DNA of 46,040 nt from assembly GCA_023230485.1 (NCBI GenBank), contig JALNXG010000025.1:1-46040 (forward strand), read 5' to 3'. The translations under genes and the position numbers were made by a program. The notes below the pieces were generated by a model that worked only from the letters and a program-made list of their open reading frames with translations, was not told where the DNA came from and did not search any database. Below are positions 35,713 through 44,905 of this stretch, in pieces; the first letter of the stretch is position 1, and each line of letters starts with the position of its first letter. The DNA comes from Melioribacteraceae bacterium. Its GTDB lineage: Bacteria; Bacteroidota; Ignavibacteria; Ignavibacteriales; Melioribacteraceae.

Positions 35713-36654
35713 ATGAAAAAATTATTAGTATTATTTGTTATTTCGATATTTACATTAACCGGCTGTTCAGGATTTCTTTATACAGATAAACCGGCTCTTG
35801 AATTTCAAGATTTTGATTACGGCTATCCAACAAAGACTGCATTAAGCAATCCATCTATTGCATATATTGATGCGGGAGAAGGCAGTAAAACAATTCTGCT
35901 CGTACATGGTTTAGCAAGTAATGCAGGTTTTTGGAGATATGCTATTGCTGAATTATCCAAAGAGTATAGAGTAATTGCTGTTGATCTTCCAGGATACGGT
36001 AAATCACAAAAAGCGCCTTATCCTTATACTATCTCTTTTTATGCTGAACAAATAAAAAGACTTGCCGATGAACTTAAGTTAGATAAATTTGTCTTAGCAG
36101 GTCATTCAATGGGTGGACAGATTTCTATTATCTTCTCATTGAAATATCCCGAACGCTTAGAGAAATTAGTTCTTGCATCACCTGCAGGTGTAGAAGAGTT
36201 TGAGCAGGGAGAAGGGGATTGGTTAAGAAGTGTAATGACTAAAACAGGTGTTAAAAAAACAACCGAAGATGCAGTCCGTAAAAATTTGGCTATGAATTTC
36301 TATACTTGGAATGATAAATGGGAATGGATGGTAGAAGAGCGAGTAAGAATGGCTAAGGCAAAAGATTTTGATGCTTTTAGTTATGCTGTTGTACGTTCGG
36401 TTAATGCTATGCTTGATGAACCAACTTTTGATAAAATTAAGAATATTTCTGTTCCTACGCTTATTGTGTATGGTAAGCATGATGGATTAATTCCAAACCC
36501 TTATCTTAATCCGGGATTCACAACCGATATATTTAAATGGGCTGCTGAGCAGAACCCATTGATCCAACTACACGAAATTGATAAAGCAGGTCATATGCTT
36601 CAAATTGAAAAACCGGTTGAATTCAGTAAATCTATAATTGAATTTGTTAAGTAA
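35713..36654 (+). CDS. Alpha/beta hydrolase, lipoprotein
   Basis: 313 residues. The signal peptide carries a clear lipobox LTGC (Cys18), so the enzyme is anchored in the envelope. The oxyanion-side motif HGLASN is at about 65-70, the nucleophile Ser132 in GHSMGG, the acid in YGKHDGLIP and the histidine in KAGHMLQIEKP. It is probably an esterase or lipase. It has AGGAGG just upstream and ends 2 bases before a second, signal-less alpha/beta hydrolase of related sequence, suggesting one hydrolytic step outside and one inside. Confidence 0.88.
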   Translation: MKKLLVLFVISIFTLTGCSGFLYTDKPALEFQDFDYGYPTKTALSNPSIAYIDAGEGSKTILLVHGLASNAGFWRYAIAELSKEYRVIAVDLPGYGKSQKAPYPYTISFYAEQIKRLADELKLDKFVLAGHSMGGQISIIFSLKYPERLEKLVLASPAGVEEFEQGEGDWLRSVMTKTGVKKTTEDAVRKNLAMNFYTWNDKWEWMVEERVRMAKAKDFDAFSYAVVRSVNAMLDEPTFDKIKNISVPTLIVYGKHDGLIPNPYLNPGFTTDIFKWAAEQNPLIQLHEIDKAGHMLQIEKPVEFSKSIIEFVK

Positions 36655-36656
36655 AT

Positions 36657-37523
36657 ATGCAATTCCCACAATTTAAATATGATTTTGATTTTTCCTTGGC
36701 TGACATTGGTGATCATATTAAAATTGCTTTTCGAGATGAAGGGGAGGGTGAGAATACCCTCCTCTTTATTCACGGGTTATCTAGTTATATTCCTGCATGG
36801 AATAAAATATTCCCTGAATTAAGCAAAAAGTTTAGATGTGTAGCTATCGATCTTCCCGGTTATGGAAAGTCATCTCAAGGAATATTTTCTGGAAGCGTGA
36901 ACTATTATAACAATGTCATTTTACGATTCATAAAAAAAATGAAATTAGAAAACGTTACTCTCGTTGGTCATTCAATGGGAGGACATCTGGCAATGTCATC
37001 GGCATTAGCTTTCCCGGCTGTGATAAAAACCCTTATTTTAATTGCTCCTGCCGGATTAGAAACTTTTTCTGCAAAAGAGAAAGAGTTGATAATAGAAAAT
37101 TCTCAACCCGATTTTTATTTCTCTGCCGGAGATGAACAGATAGTTAATGCATTCAAATCAAACTTCTTTAATATGCCGGATGATGTTTATTCTATGATTG
37201 AAGACCGAATTAAAATGAGAGAATATCCAAACTTTCATGATTATTGCCAAATCATTACAAACTCTCTTAAAGGATTATTGCAAGAGCCGGTATATAAATC
37301 GCTTCATAAAATTAAACAGCCTACATTAATACTTTTCGGGAGAAACGATAAATGGATACCGAATAGATACCTTCATAAAGAATTAACTACCGAGGACATT
37401 GCAAACATCGGCGGAAATTTAATCCCTAATTCCAAAGTTGTAATGATCGATAATTGCGGACACTTTATTCCTTTCGAGTCTCCAAAAACACTAATTACTG
37501 AAATAAAGTATTTCCTTACTTGA
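36657..37523 (+). CDS. Alpha/beta hydrolase, cytoplasmic
   Basis: 288 residues without a signal peptide. HGLSSYIPAW at 39-48, nucleophile Ser106 in GHSMGG, the acid in FGRNDKWIP and the histidine in DNCGHFIPFESP form the usual triad. It is clearly related to the preceding lipoprotein hydrolase, with the same order and spacing of motifs, so a gene duplication followed by loss or gain of the signal sequence is likely. It is the last gene of the acyl operon. Substrate is unknown, probably an ester. Confidence 0.88.
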   Translation: MQFPQFKYDFDFSLADIGDHIKIAFRDEGEGENTLLFIHGLSSYIPAWNKIFPELSKKFRCVAIDLPGYGKSSQGIFSGSVNYYNNVILRFIKKMKLENVTLVGHSMGGHLAMSSALAFPAVIKTLILIAPAGLETFSAKEKELIIENSQPDFYFSAGDEQIVNAFKSNFFNMPDDVYSMIEDRIKMREYPNFHDYCQIITNSLKGLLQEPVYKSLHKIKQPTLILFGRNDKWIPNRYLHKELTTEDIANIGGNLIPNSKVVMIDNCGHFIPFESPKTLITEIKYFLT

Positions 37524-37536
37524 TAATCGTTTACTT
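37521..37536 (+). promoter_or_regulatory. Degenerate LacI-type operator candidate
   Basis: TGATAATC/GTTTACTT has the CpG centre. Its right half matches the lacI operator half GTTTACAT at 7 of 8 bases, and the left half matches poorly. It overlaps the stop codon of the hydrolase gene and lies 36 bases before the enolase-superfamily gene. Confidence 0.25.
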
Positions 37537-37572
37537 AATCGATAATTTAATATATAAATTATTGAGAGTGTT

Positions 37573-38784
37573 ATGAATATTAATCGCAAGTCATTTATTA
37601 AATCATCTTTTATAGCTTCCAGTGCTTTTCTTATTAATGTTCCCATTTTAGCTACACAAAAAACTAATAATGAATTGAGTAAGCAGATTAAGATAACCGA
37701 CCTAAAAACATATGTTTTTAAAAAAGCTACATTTGTAAAAATTGAAACAGACTCTGGAATAAGCGGATGGGCAGAGGGAGATCATTCAAATCCCAAATTA
37801 GTATCAAAAGTTATAAATGATATTTGCAAAAAGGAAGTTATTGGAGCCGATCCATTCGATACAGAACTTCTTTGGAATAATATGTTTTTTAAGGGTGAGG
37901 ACGTTGGCACGCAAGGGGTTTTAACTGGTGCAATCGCTGGAATAGACAATGCACTTTGGGATTTGAAGGGGAAAATATTGGGCTTACCTGTACATAAATT
38001 AGCCGGAGGCAATGGATTAAAAAAAGTTAGAGTATATGGTAGTTTTGGCAGAACGGGAGGACCAAATGGAATTAGAACTCCAGAAGAGATGGGAAAAATT
38101 GCTGCTGATTTTGTTAATCAAGGTTATAAAACCATTAAGGCAAGAATGCAAATTAGACAATTGAATATAGACCCTGATCCGGATCCTACTTTCGAAACAA
38201 TTAAGGCAGTGAGAAAAGCTATTGGTGATGATGTTGAATTATTTGTTGATTTTAATAATGGATATACTCCCTCACGAGCGATTACAATTGCAAAAAAATT
38301 AATTGAACACTTTAATGTGGCAGCGATTGAAGAACCGGTTTCTTATCTCAATTATCAGGGACTAAATCAGGTAGTAGAAGCGTTAGATATTCCTATATTT
38401 GCAGGTGAGCATGAATTTAATAGATGGCAGATTCGTGATTTAGTTACCATTGGGAATGCTGATTTTATAAATGCAGATTTAATCAAAGCTGGTGGTTTCT
38501 CGGAGTGCAGAAAAATGGCTTTTATTGCACGTGCTTTTGATAAATATATTATGACTCATAATACAAGACCTACTCTTGCGACTGCAGCCTCATTACAGCT
38601 ATGTGCATCGATTCCAAATGCTGCACGAGTTCAAGAATATGCAGGTCAAAGGATTGATCTAGATTTAAGTAACTTATTTAAAGATTATTTCGAATTTAAG
38701 GATGGTTATTTATCAATTCCTCAGGTCCCTGGATTAGGTTTAACAGTTAATGAAGAAGAGATGGAAAAGAATAAATTGAATTAA
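37573..38784 (+). CDS. Enolase-superfamily protein (mandelate racemase/muconate lactonizing type), exported
   Basis: 403 residues. The N-terminus is a signal sequence of about 28 residues (NRKSFIK, then a hydrophobic run ending ILA), Tat-like but with only one of the two arginines. The barrel keeps the metal ligands Asp226, Glu253 and Glu279 and the catalytic His329 in MTHNTRP. The usual Lys-x-Lys base is Lys189-Ala-Arg191. This pattern fits sugar-acid dehydratases or epimerases of the superfamily. The substrate is unknown. It is separated from its neighbours by 49 and 55-82 bases and is probably transcribed alone. Confidence 0.85.
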   Translation: MNINRKSFIKSSFIASSAFLINVPILATQKTNNELSKQIKITDLKTYVFKKATFVKIETDSGISGWAEGDHSNPKLVSKVINDICKKEVIGADPFDTELLWNNMFFKGEDVGTQGVLTGAIAGIDNALWDLKGKILGLPVHKLAGGNGLKKVRVYGSFGRTGGPNGIRTPEEMGKIAADFVNQGYKTIKARMQIRQLNIDPDPDPTFETIKAVRKAIGDDVELFVDFNNGYTPSRAITIAKKLIEHFNVAAIEEPVSYLNYQGLNQVVEALDIPIFAGEHEFNRWQIRDLVTIGNADFINADLIKAGGFSECRKMAFIARAFDKYIMTHNTRPTLATAASLQLCASIPNAARVQEYAGQRIDLDLSNLFKDYFEFKDGYLSIPQVPGLGLTVNEEEMEKNKLN

Positions 38785-38832
38785 TTCTATTTGAATATAG
38801 CTTTATTCGATATAAACTCTTATTATAGCGAT

Positions 38833-38840
38833 TAATTTTG
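38833..38840 (+). promoter_or_regulatory. Possible -7 element of the zwf-pgl operon
   Basis: TAATTTTG matches TAnnTTTG and lies 26 bases before the chosen TTG start of zwf. No TTG at the right distance upstream was found. If real, the GTG at 38840 lies inside the promoter and cannot be the start codon. Confidence 0.35.
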
Positions 38841-38866
38841 TGAGATTTTTTGAAAGAGGTTTTATT

Positions 38867-40381
38867 TTGGAGAATAATGAACATATTTATGCAATATTTG
38901 GTGCATCGGGAGACCTAACAAAAAGAAAGCTAGTACCGGCTATCTACTCGTTATTTATTCAAAATCTTCTCCCCTCAAAGTATGCTTTACTAGGACTATC
39001 TCGAACTAAATTTAACGATGAACAGTTTAGAGAAAAGATGAAGGAAGCTATTAATAAATATCAAGAATCAGATGATCTTTCTAAAGTAGATGAATTTATA
39101 AGTCATATTTATTACCTCCCTTTTGATTCCGAACATCCTGATGAATATAAAATTCTTAAAGAGAAATTAAAAACACTGAGAGACGAAAAAGAGATTAATG
39201 GAAATACAATTTATTATCTTTCCACACCACCTGAATTATACAGTATTATCCCCAAAAACCTTGCTAAAGCTGGATTAAACAATGAAAAAGATGGCTGGAA
39301 AAGAATTGTAATTGAAAAACCATTTGGAACCGACTTAGAATCTGCAATAAAACTTAGAGATGAACTTTTGGAAGATTGGCAGGAAGAACAGATTTTCCGT
39401 ATCGATCATTATCTTGGAAAAGAGACTGTACAAAATCTTTTAGTAACACGTTTCTCGAATGGAATTTTTGAACCACTTTGGAATCGAAATTATATTCATC
39501 ATATAGAGATTACTTCTGCCGAAAGTATTGGAGTGGAAAAAAGAGGCGGCTATTATGAAACTTCCGGTGCATTGAAAGATATGGTTCAGAATCATCTTCT
39601 CCACATTGTAGGAATGGCAGCAATGGAGCCTCCTTCATCATTGGACGCCAATTCGATACGCAATGAAGTACTAAAAGTATTCCAATCTCTTCGTCCCATT
39701 AAAAAGGAAAACGTAAAAAATTGCACGATCAGAGGGCAGTATCTTGCTTCTAATATTAAAGGAGAGCATATTCCAGGATACCGTGAAGAAGAGGACGTTG
39801 ATAAAAATTCTGAAACCGAAACCTATGCTGCAATTAAATTTTATATTGATAACTGGCGTTGGGGGGGAGTTCCTTTTTATATACGTACGGGCAAAAGATT
39901 ACCTACACGAGTTACCGAAGTCGTTATCCATTTTAAGTCTACTCCTCATTTTCTATTTGCTAATAATGATATTACAGATGAAAGCAATTTATTGGTTATC
40001 AGGATTCAGCCCGATGAAGGAATTCTAATGAAGATAGGGATGAAGACTCCCGGTAATGGCTATGAAGTCAAAAATGTAAATATGGATTTCCATTATTCTG
40101 ATCTTAATGGTGTGAGAATCCCATCTGCTTATGAAAGATTAATCAATGATACGATTAAAGGGGATCCAACATTATTCGCCCGATCAGAAGAAGTCTTAGA
40201 AGCCTGGAAATTTCTTCAACCTGTAATTGAGGCTTGGAAGAATGATGAAGTCCCATTATTCGGTTATCCAGCCGGGACATGGGGTCCGGAACACGCCGAT
40301 GATCTTATTGAAGGAAAGCATTTGACTTGGCGTTATCCTTGTAAAAATCTTTCTAATGATGGAATCTATTGTGAGCTATAA
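38867..40381 (+). CDS. zwf: Glucose-6-phosphate 1-dehydrogenase
   Basis: First step of the oxidative pentose phosphate pathway, oxidising glucose 6-phosphate to 6-phosphogluconolactone with NAD(P). From TTG 38867 the protein has 504 residues, and AAGAGG lies eight bases upstream. An in-frame GTG at 38840 would add nine residues but has no ribosome-binding site. The nucleotide motif IFGASGDLTKRKL is at the N-terminus, EKPFGTD follows, and the active-site signature RIDHYLGKE is present. The stop codon shares a base with the ATG of pgl (TAATG), so the two are translated together. Confidence 0.96.
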   Translation: MENNEHIYAIFGASGDLTKRKLVPAIYSLFIQNLLPSKYALLGLSRTKFNDEQFREKMKEAINKYQESDDLSKVDEFISHIYYLPFDSEHPDEYKILKEKLKTLRDEKEINGNTIYYLSTPPELYSIIPKNLAKAGLNNEKDGWKRIVIEKPFGTDLESAIKLRDELLEDWQEEQIFRIDHYLGKETVQNLLVTRFSNGIFEPLWNRNYIHHIEITSAESIGVEKRGGYYETSGALKDMVQNHLLHIVGMAAMEPPSSLDANSIRNEVLKVFQSLRPIKKENVKNCTIRGQYLASNIKGEHIPGYREEEDVDKNSETETYAAIKFYIDNWRWGGVPFYIRTGKRLPTRVTEVVIHFKSTPHFLFANNDITDESNLLVIRIQPDEGILMKIGMKTPGNGYEVKNVNMDFHYSDLNGVRIPSAYERLINDTIKGDPTLFARSEEVLEAWKFLQPVIEAWKNDEVPLFGYPAGTWGPEHADDLIEGKHLTWRYPCKNLSNDGIYCEL

Positions 40382-41112
40382 TGATTAAAAAAATAAAAGT
40401 TTTTAATTCCGGTAAATTATTGGCAGATTTTTTTGCAAACGAAATATTGAATAAATTAGAATCAATTGATGAAAAAGAATATTTATCAATTGCATTCTCA
40501 GGTGGTTCTACTCCTAAAAAAGTTTTTGAATATATCTCTAAAAACTATTCAGATAAGATTGCATGGGAAAAAGTAAGAATATTTTGGAGTGATGAAAGAT
40601 GTGTACCACCCGATAATGAAGAAAGCAATTATAAAATGGCTTATGATTCTTTATTGAAAAATATTTCTATTCCCGAAGAAAATATTTTCAGAATTTTTGG
40701 TGAAACAGATCCATTGTTGGAGGTGATACGCTACAAAATTGTATTAAAAGGGAATATCCCTTTAATAAATAAAATACCTTCATTTGATATGATGATGTTA
40801 GGACTTGGGGATGATGGTCATACGGCTTCTATATTCCCTAATAATATTTCTCTCTTTAGTTCAGAAGAAATTTGTATTAATACACAACACCCTGAGACAG
40901 GACAAGAGAGAATTACATTAACTGGGAAGTTAATTAATAATAGCAAAAATGTTTATTTCTTTGTTACGGGTAAAGGGAAAGCAAAAATAGTTAAAGAAAT
41001 TCTAAGTGAAGATAATTCAAACAAAAACTATCCTGCGTCATTAGTCGAACCGGTAGACAGTAATCTATATTGGTTGTTGGATAAAGGTGCAGCTTCAGGA
41101 TTAAAAAAATAG
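40381..41112 (+). CDS. pgl: 6-phosphogluconolactonase
   Basis: Hydrolyses 6-phosphogluconolactone, the product of zwf. 243 residues, normal for the DevB/SOL type. SGGSTP, RIFWSDERCVP and LGLGDDGHTASIFP are the family motifs. The start codon overlaps the zwf stop by one base. The next oxidative enzyme (6-phosphogluconate dehydrogenase) is not in the window. The two-component gene follows after 12 bases and may be on the same transcript. Confidence 0.95.
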   Translation: MIKKIKVFNSGKLLADFFANEILNKLESIDEKEYLSIAFSGGSTPKKVFEYISKNYSDKIAWEKVRIFWSDERCVPPDNEESNYKMAYDSLLKNISIPEENIFRIFGETDPLLEVIRYKIVLKGNIPLINKIPSFDMMMLGLGDDGHTASIFPNNISLFSSEEICINTQHPETGQERITLTGKLINNSKNVYFFVTGKGKAKIVKEILSEDNSNKNYPASLVEPVDSNLYWLLDKGAASGLKK

Positions 41113-41124
41113 AAACGAGTAATA

Positions 41125-43164
41125 ATGCTAAAAGTTAAAGGCATACAAAAATCAATTAGACTTATACTCCTCATTTATATATTTATTTTAATTATATCTG
41201 TCATATCCAGTGTTTTCTATTATCGATTACTCGCTTCACAATTGATTAATGAACGTTATGAATATATATATTCTTTAGCCGAGTCCAAAGTTTCACGCAT
41301 TGAACAATGGGTGGACGAAAGAATATTCGATGCCGAGAGAATTCATTCTAGTTCACTTTTACCTTTACTTATTAATAATTCCGGGTACTCAATAGAGTTT
41401 AAGATGAGTGAACTAAACAAATGGTTCTATTCTTATAATCGGTTTATGTATTATGATAAAATGGTAATTGTTAATCGTGATGGGAAAATACTTTTTTCAT
41501 CACCAAGTGAACTATCAATGACTCAATTCGATAAGGAATTAATAAACGAATCGCTCTATTCAGATCAAGTTATTTTTTCTGACTCCAAAGATTCTTCAAT
41601 AGCCGATAGCTTATCAAAAATTTATATTCCTATTGTAAGAGATAAGTTTGAAAAAATAGAAAGCAATCTTGCCATAATACTCTCGGTAAATCCTAAAGAA
41701 GCATTAAAAAAAATTATTAACCAAGATAGAGGAAATGCAAAATCATTAGAAAATATATTAATGAAAACGAGCGGTGATACATTAGTATTCATAAGTCCAT
41801 ATACCTATTATGGAAGTAAAGCATTATTAAACGTATCTACAATAAATGCTGAAAAAAGAATCGTTCAGGGAATTGATTTAAATAATAATAAAGTAATTGC
41901 ACGATTTAGTAAAATAAAACATACCAATTGGTTATTACTTACGAAAATTGATAAAGATGAATTTTATCTTCCACTAGAAGAATTTAGAAAAACTATAATT
42001 CTTGTTACCACTGTATTTGATCTATTTATTGCCCTTATACTAATATTTATTTGGCGAAAAAGTATTATTGAAAATTATAAGAAAATGTATGAGGCAGAAA
42101 TTGAACGGCTTAAGTCAGAAAGCAGATTTAATTCGTTGGTTAAAGGTATAAAAGATTATGCAATTTATATTATGGATAAGGATGGATATATAAAGAGTTG
42201 GAATATTGGTATGGAAAAAATAAAGGGCTATTCTGGAGAAGAGATTATTGGGCAGCATTTTTCAATATTTTATCAACCTGAAGATAGAGAAAAGAATAGA
42301 TCCGCACGCTCTCTTAGATTAGCTTCCGAAAATGGACATTATGAAGAAGAGGGAATTAGAATAAGAAAAGATGGATCAAGATTCTGGGCAGATATTTATG
42401 TTACTCCACTTTATGATAATCAAAATAAAATTTATGGATTCATTAAAATCACACGCGATCTATCACTTAAAAGAGAGTATGAAGAAAGGTTAAGACAGTC
42501 TGAAGCCGAACTTCGAGGACTTGCTTCTCAATTACAAAATGTAAGGGAAGTGGAAAGAGAAAAAATCGCTCGTGATGTTCATGATGATTTAGGTCAGTTA
42601 CTTTCGGGAATAAATCTAAATATATTATTTCTTCGAGATTTAATTGATAAAGAAGATAGAGTAGAGAAAGAAGATTTACATAAGTATCTATTGGAGATCA
42701 GAAATCTAGTAGATCAAGGGATTCAATCTGTTAGAAATATTGCAGAGGGGCTTCGTTCTTATGTTTTAGACCATCTCGGTTTGATTCAGGCAATAAGAGA
42801 GTATTCTAAGGATTACCAAAATATTAGTAAAATTAGATGTGATGTAATTTCTTCATCTGATGATATTAAAATTTCTGCTGAAAAAAGTATAACTATTTAT
42901 CGCATAGTTCAAGAAGCATTGACTAATGTTATGCGCCACGCCAAAGCAACTGAAATTAAAATTAATTTTAATTGTACTAGCGAAACATTATTTTTTACTA
43001 TTGTTGATAATGGAATAGGAATTAATCTTAATGAAAATAGAAATAAAAAAACTTTCGGAATTCTTGGAATGAAAGAAAGAGTTAATTTCCTTAACGGTAA
43101 TTTCGAGATAATTAATAGTGGTAATGGTACTACAATTAAAGTATCAATTCCAATTCAATTATAA
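41125..43164 (+). CDS. Membrane sensor histidine kinase with PAS domain, NarL-type (HisKA_3)
   Basis: 679 residues. A helix at about 11-33 and another at about 289-310 bracket a large outer sensing domain (about 34-288) of Cache-like character (VDERIFDAERIHSS, MVIVNRDGKILFSS). A PAS domain follows at about 333-450 (SWNIGMEKIKGYSGEEIIGQ). The phosphorylated histidine is His486 in ARDVHDDLG, followed by a HATPase domain with QEALTNVMRHA and DNGIGIN. It signals to the response regulator encoded 16 bases downstream. The signal is unknown; Cache domains often sense small organic acids or amino acids. Confidence 0.92.
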   Translation: MLKVKGIQKSIRLILLIYIFILIISVISSVFYYRLLASQLINERYEYIYSLAESKVSRIEQWVDERIFDAERIHSSSLLPLLINNSGYSIEFKMSELNKWFYSYNRFMYYDKMVIVNRDGKILFSSPSELSMTQFDKELINESLYSDQVIFSDSKDSSIADSLSKIYIPIVRDKFEKIESNLAIILSVNPKEALKKIINQDRGNAKSLENILMKTSGDTLVFISPYTYYGSKALLNVSTINAEKRIVQGIDLNNNKVIARFSKIKHTNWLLLTKIDKDEFYLPLEEFRKTIILVTTVFDLFIALILIFIWRKSIIENYKKMYEAEIERLKSESRFNSLVKGIKDYAIYIMDKDGYIKSWNIGMEKIKGYSGEEIIGQHFSIFYQPEDREKNRSARSLRLASENGHYEEEGIRIRKDGSRFWADIYVTPLYDNQNKIYGFIKITRDLSLKREYEERLRQSEAELRGLASQLQNVREVEREKIARDVHDDLGQLLSGINLNILFLRDLIDKEDRVEKEDLHKYLLEIRNLVDQGIQSVRNIAEGLRSYVLDHLGLIQAIREYSKDYQNISKIRCDVISSSDDIKISAEKSITIYRIVQEALTNVMRHAKATEIKINFNCTSETLFFTIVDNGIGINLNENRNKKTFGILGMKERVNFLNGNFEIINSGNGTTIKVSIPIQL

Positions 43165-43180
43165 ATAAAGGTGGTAAAAG

Positions 43181-43804
43181 ATGGATATTATTATTACAGA
43201 TGATCATCGAGTTGTCCGAGAAGGATTAGCAAAAATATTTTCACTTCATAAAGAATTTAATGTAATTGGCGAAGCTGCAAGCATTGGAGAATTATTTGAT
43301 CTTTTAGAAAAACAAATACCTGACATTATCACACTTGATATTTCTCTACCTGATAGAAGCGGACTCGACTCTATAAAAGATATCAAAGCTCTTTACCCAT
43401 CTCTAAAAATATTAGTTTTCAGTATATATCAAGATGAAACATTTGGGCATCGATCTTTATTAATGGGTGCAGATGGGTATATGAGTAAAAATGCCGAACC
43501 GAAAGAGATTATCTCAGCCATTAATAAAATTTATGCCGGTGGGAAACACCTCAAGCAAGAAGTGCTAGAAGATATATTACTCAATAATAACAGTGCATCA
43601 GAACCACTATATAAAAAATTATCAGATCGCGAGTTTGAAGTGCTACGAATGATTGGTCAGGGCGAAAAACTCACTTCGATTGCAGATAAGCTTAATCTTA
43701 GTGTTAATACTATTGCCTCTTATAAATCACGTATCCAGGAGAAATTGAATATAAATTCTACTGCGGCACTTATAAAATACACTATCGATAATCAGCTTAT
43801 ATAG
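43181..43804 (+). CDS. NarL/FixJ-type response regulator
   Basis: 207 residues. The receiver domain has the acidic pair Asp7-Asp8, phospho-acceptor Asp53 in TLDISLPD and the conserved lysine in GYMSKNAEP. The LuxR-type helix-turn-helix is at about 145-205 (LSDREFEVLRMIGQGEKLTSIA and NTIASYKSRIQEKLNI). The start follows AAAGGTGG. It pairs with the preceding kinase. The next gene downstream, a lipoprotein with its own promoter, is a possible target. Confidence 0.95.
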   Translation: MDIIITDDHRVVREGLAKIFSLHKEFNVIGEAASIGELFDLLEKQIPDIITLDISLPDRSGLDSIKDIKALYPSLKILVFSIYQDETFGHRSLLMGADGYMSKNAEPKEIISAINKIYAGGKHLKQEVLEDILLNNNSASEPLYKKLSDREFEVLRMIGQGEKLTSIADKLNLSVNTIASYKSRIQEKLNINSTAALIKYTIDNQLI

Positions 43805-43872
43805 CCAAAAATTGTAGTAGAAACAACCACATTAAGTAGCTCTATTTTGTTGCCACTTTATTCTCAAATCAT

Positions 43873-43906
43873 TTGCAGACAGGTTTTCTTCTAGGATTTA
43901 CTTTTG
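43873..43906 (+). promoter_or_regulatory. Predicted promoter of the lipoprotein gene
   Basis: TTG at 43873-43875 (within ATTTGC) and TACTTTTG at 43899-43906 are 23 bp apart and fit TTG-N(17-23)-TAnnTTTG. The start codon is 42 bases further on. Confidence 0.45.
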
Positions 43907-43948
43907 TATCAGAACAAATAAGTAAAATATCTAAAGAAGGAGAAAACA

Positions 43949-44737
43949 ATGACAATACAAGAACAAGATAAATCGTACCTTAGAATACTAGGCTTCTTAC
44001 TAGTAGTAATAAGTTTAGTTTTCGTTATTGGATGTTCTGATGATGAGTCTGCTGTTGAAGTAAAAGTCAGTGATAATTCTCAAGTAGAAGGTAGAGTTTA
44101 TGGTGATGAGAGCTTATCAAAAATATTAGCTAAAACATCTTCAGCTCAAGCTGTAAGTGGTGCTGCTGTAATACTTGCCCAAGTACAGGCTGATGGATCA
44201 CTCAAAACTGTATCTAATAAAAGCGTTACTACCGATGCAGAAGGGAAATTTTTAATTGAAACGAATTTAAGTGGTGTAAAAAATTTAGTAATTAAAGCTA
44301 CAAAAGACAATATGCAGTGGAAAGCAATAGTATCGGCAGAAGTAAAGAAGAATACGAAAGTATATGCCCCTCCGGTAAATAAAGATTCTGATTCGCGCGC
44401 AGAGTTATATATTTCACTAGCTGTAGAGGGTAAAACTGGTTCTGTATCTTTACTGGATTTTAATTTATTAGCTAATACTAATCTAGCAATTAAGTTATTA
44501 CTTACTTCATATATGAGTGCATTAGAATCGATTAATGCAAAAGTAAATGAATCAGGCGGAGCTAAAGCAGAATTAAATGTTAACTTATCCGCATCTGCAT
44601 CTACAACTGCCGCTGAAAATGCATATTTAGCTTTTTATACAAAAATTAAGACTTTAGTAAATACTTCATTAGTAGGAGCCAGCCAATCCCAAATAAATGC
44701 AGCCACAGATATCATCATCCTCACAAACTTGCATTAA
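43949..44737 (+). CDS. Lipoprotein of unknown function with carboxypeptidase-regulatory-like region
   Basis: 262 residues. The signal peptide ends FVIGC, so Cys29 is lipid-modified. The N-terminal mature part (VEGRVYGDES, GAAVILAQV, VTTDAEGKFLIET) looks like an Ig-like or carboxypeptidase-regulatory-like beta-sandwich, as in many surface proteins. The second half is rich in Ala, Ser, Asn and Leu and probably helical. ATG 43949 has AAGGAG upstream, and the gene stands between its own promoter and a terminator. No function can be assigned. Confidence 0.8.
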   Translation: MTIQEQDKSYLRILGFLLVVISLVFVIGCSDDESAVEVKVSDNSQVEGRVYGDESLSKILAKTSSAQAVSGAAVILAQVQADGSLKTVSNKSVTTDAEGKFLIETNLSGVKNLVIKATKDNMQWKAIVSAEVKKNTKVYAPPVNKDSDSRAELYISLAVEGKTGSVSLLDFNLLANTNLAIKLLLTSYMSALESINAKVNESGGAKAELNVNLSASASTTAAENAYLAFYTKIKTLVNTSLVGASQSQINAATDIIILTNLH

Positions 44738-44749
44738 AACCCATTCGAT

Positions 44750-44789
44750 AAGAGGCTGATTCATTTAGGGGTCAGCCTCTTTCTTTTTA
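44750..44789 (+). terminator. Rho-independent terminator after the lipoprotein gene
   Basis: AAGAGGCTGA pairs perfectly with TCAGCCTCTT over a 12-base loop and is followed by TCTTTTT. The rest of the gap to 44947 is AT-rich and holds only a short inverted repeat near the next gene. Confidence 0.88.
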
Positions 44790-44905
44790 AATTGTGTTGC
44801 ATTCAGGGGATTTCTCATAAACCACCTGTCGCAAAAATACAACATCGCCATTTTAGTAACCTCGAAAAACTTAATAATACCTACCATCCTATATTGGCAT
44901 AATTA

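Noticed and set aside
38840..38866. GTG 38840 as the start of zwf
   Set aside because: It has no ribosome-binding site and overlaps a TAATTTTG promoter-like element, whereas TTG 38867 has AAGAGG at a good distance.
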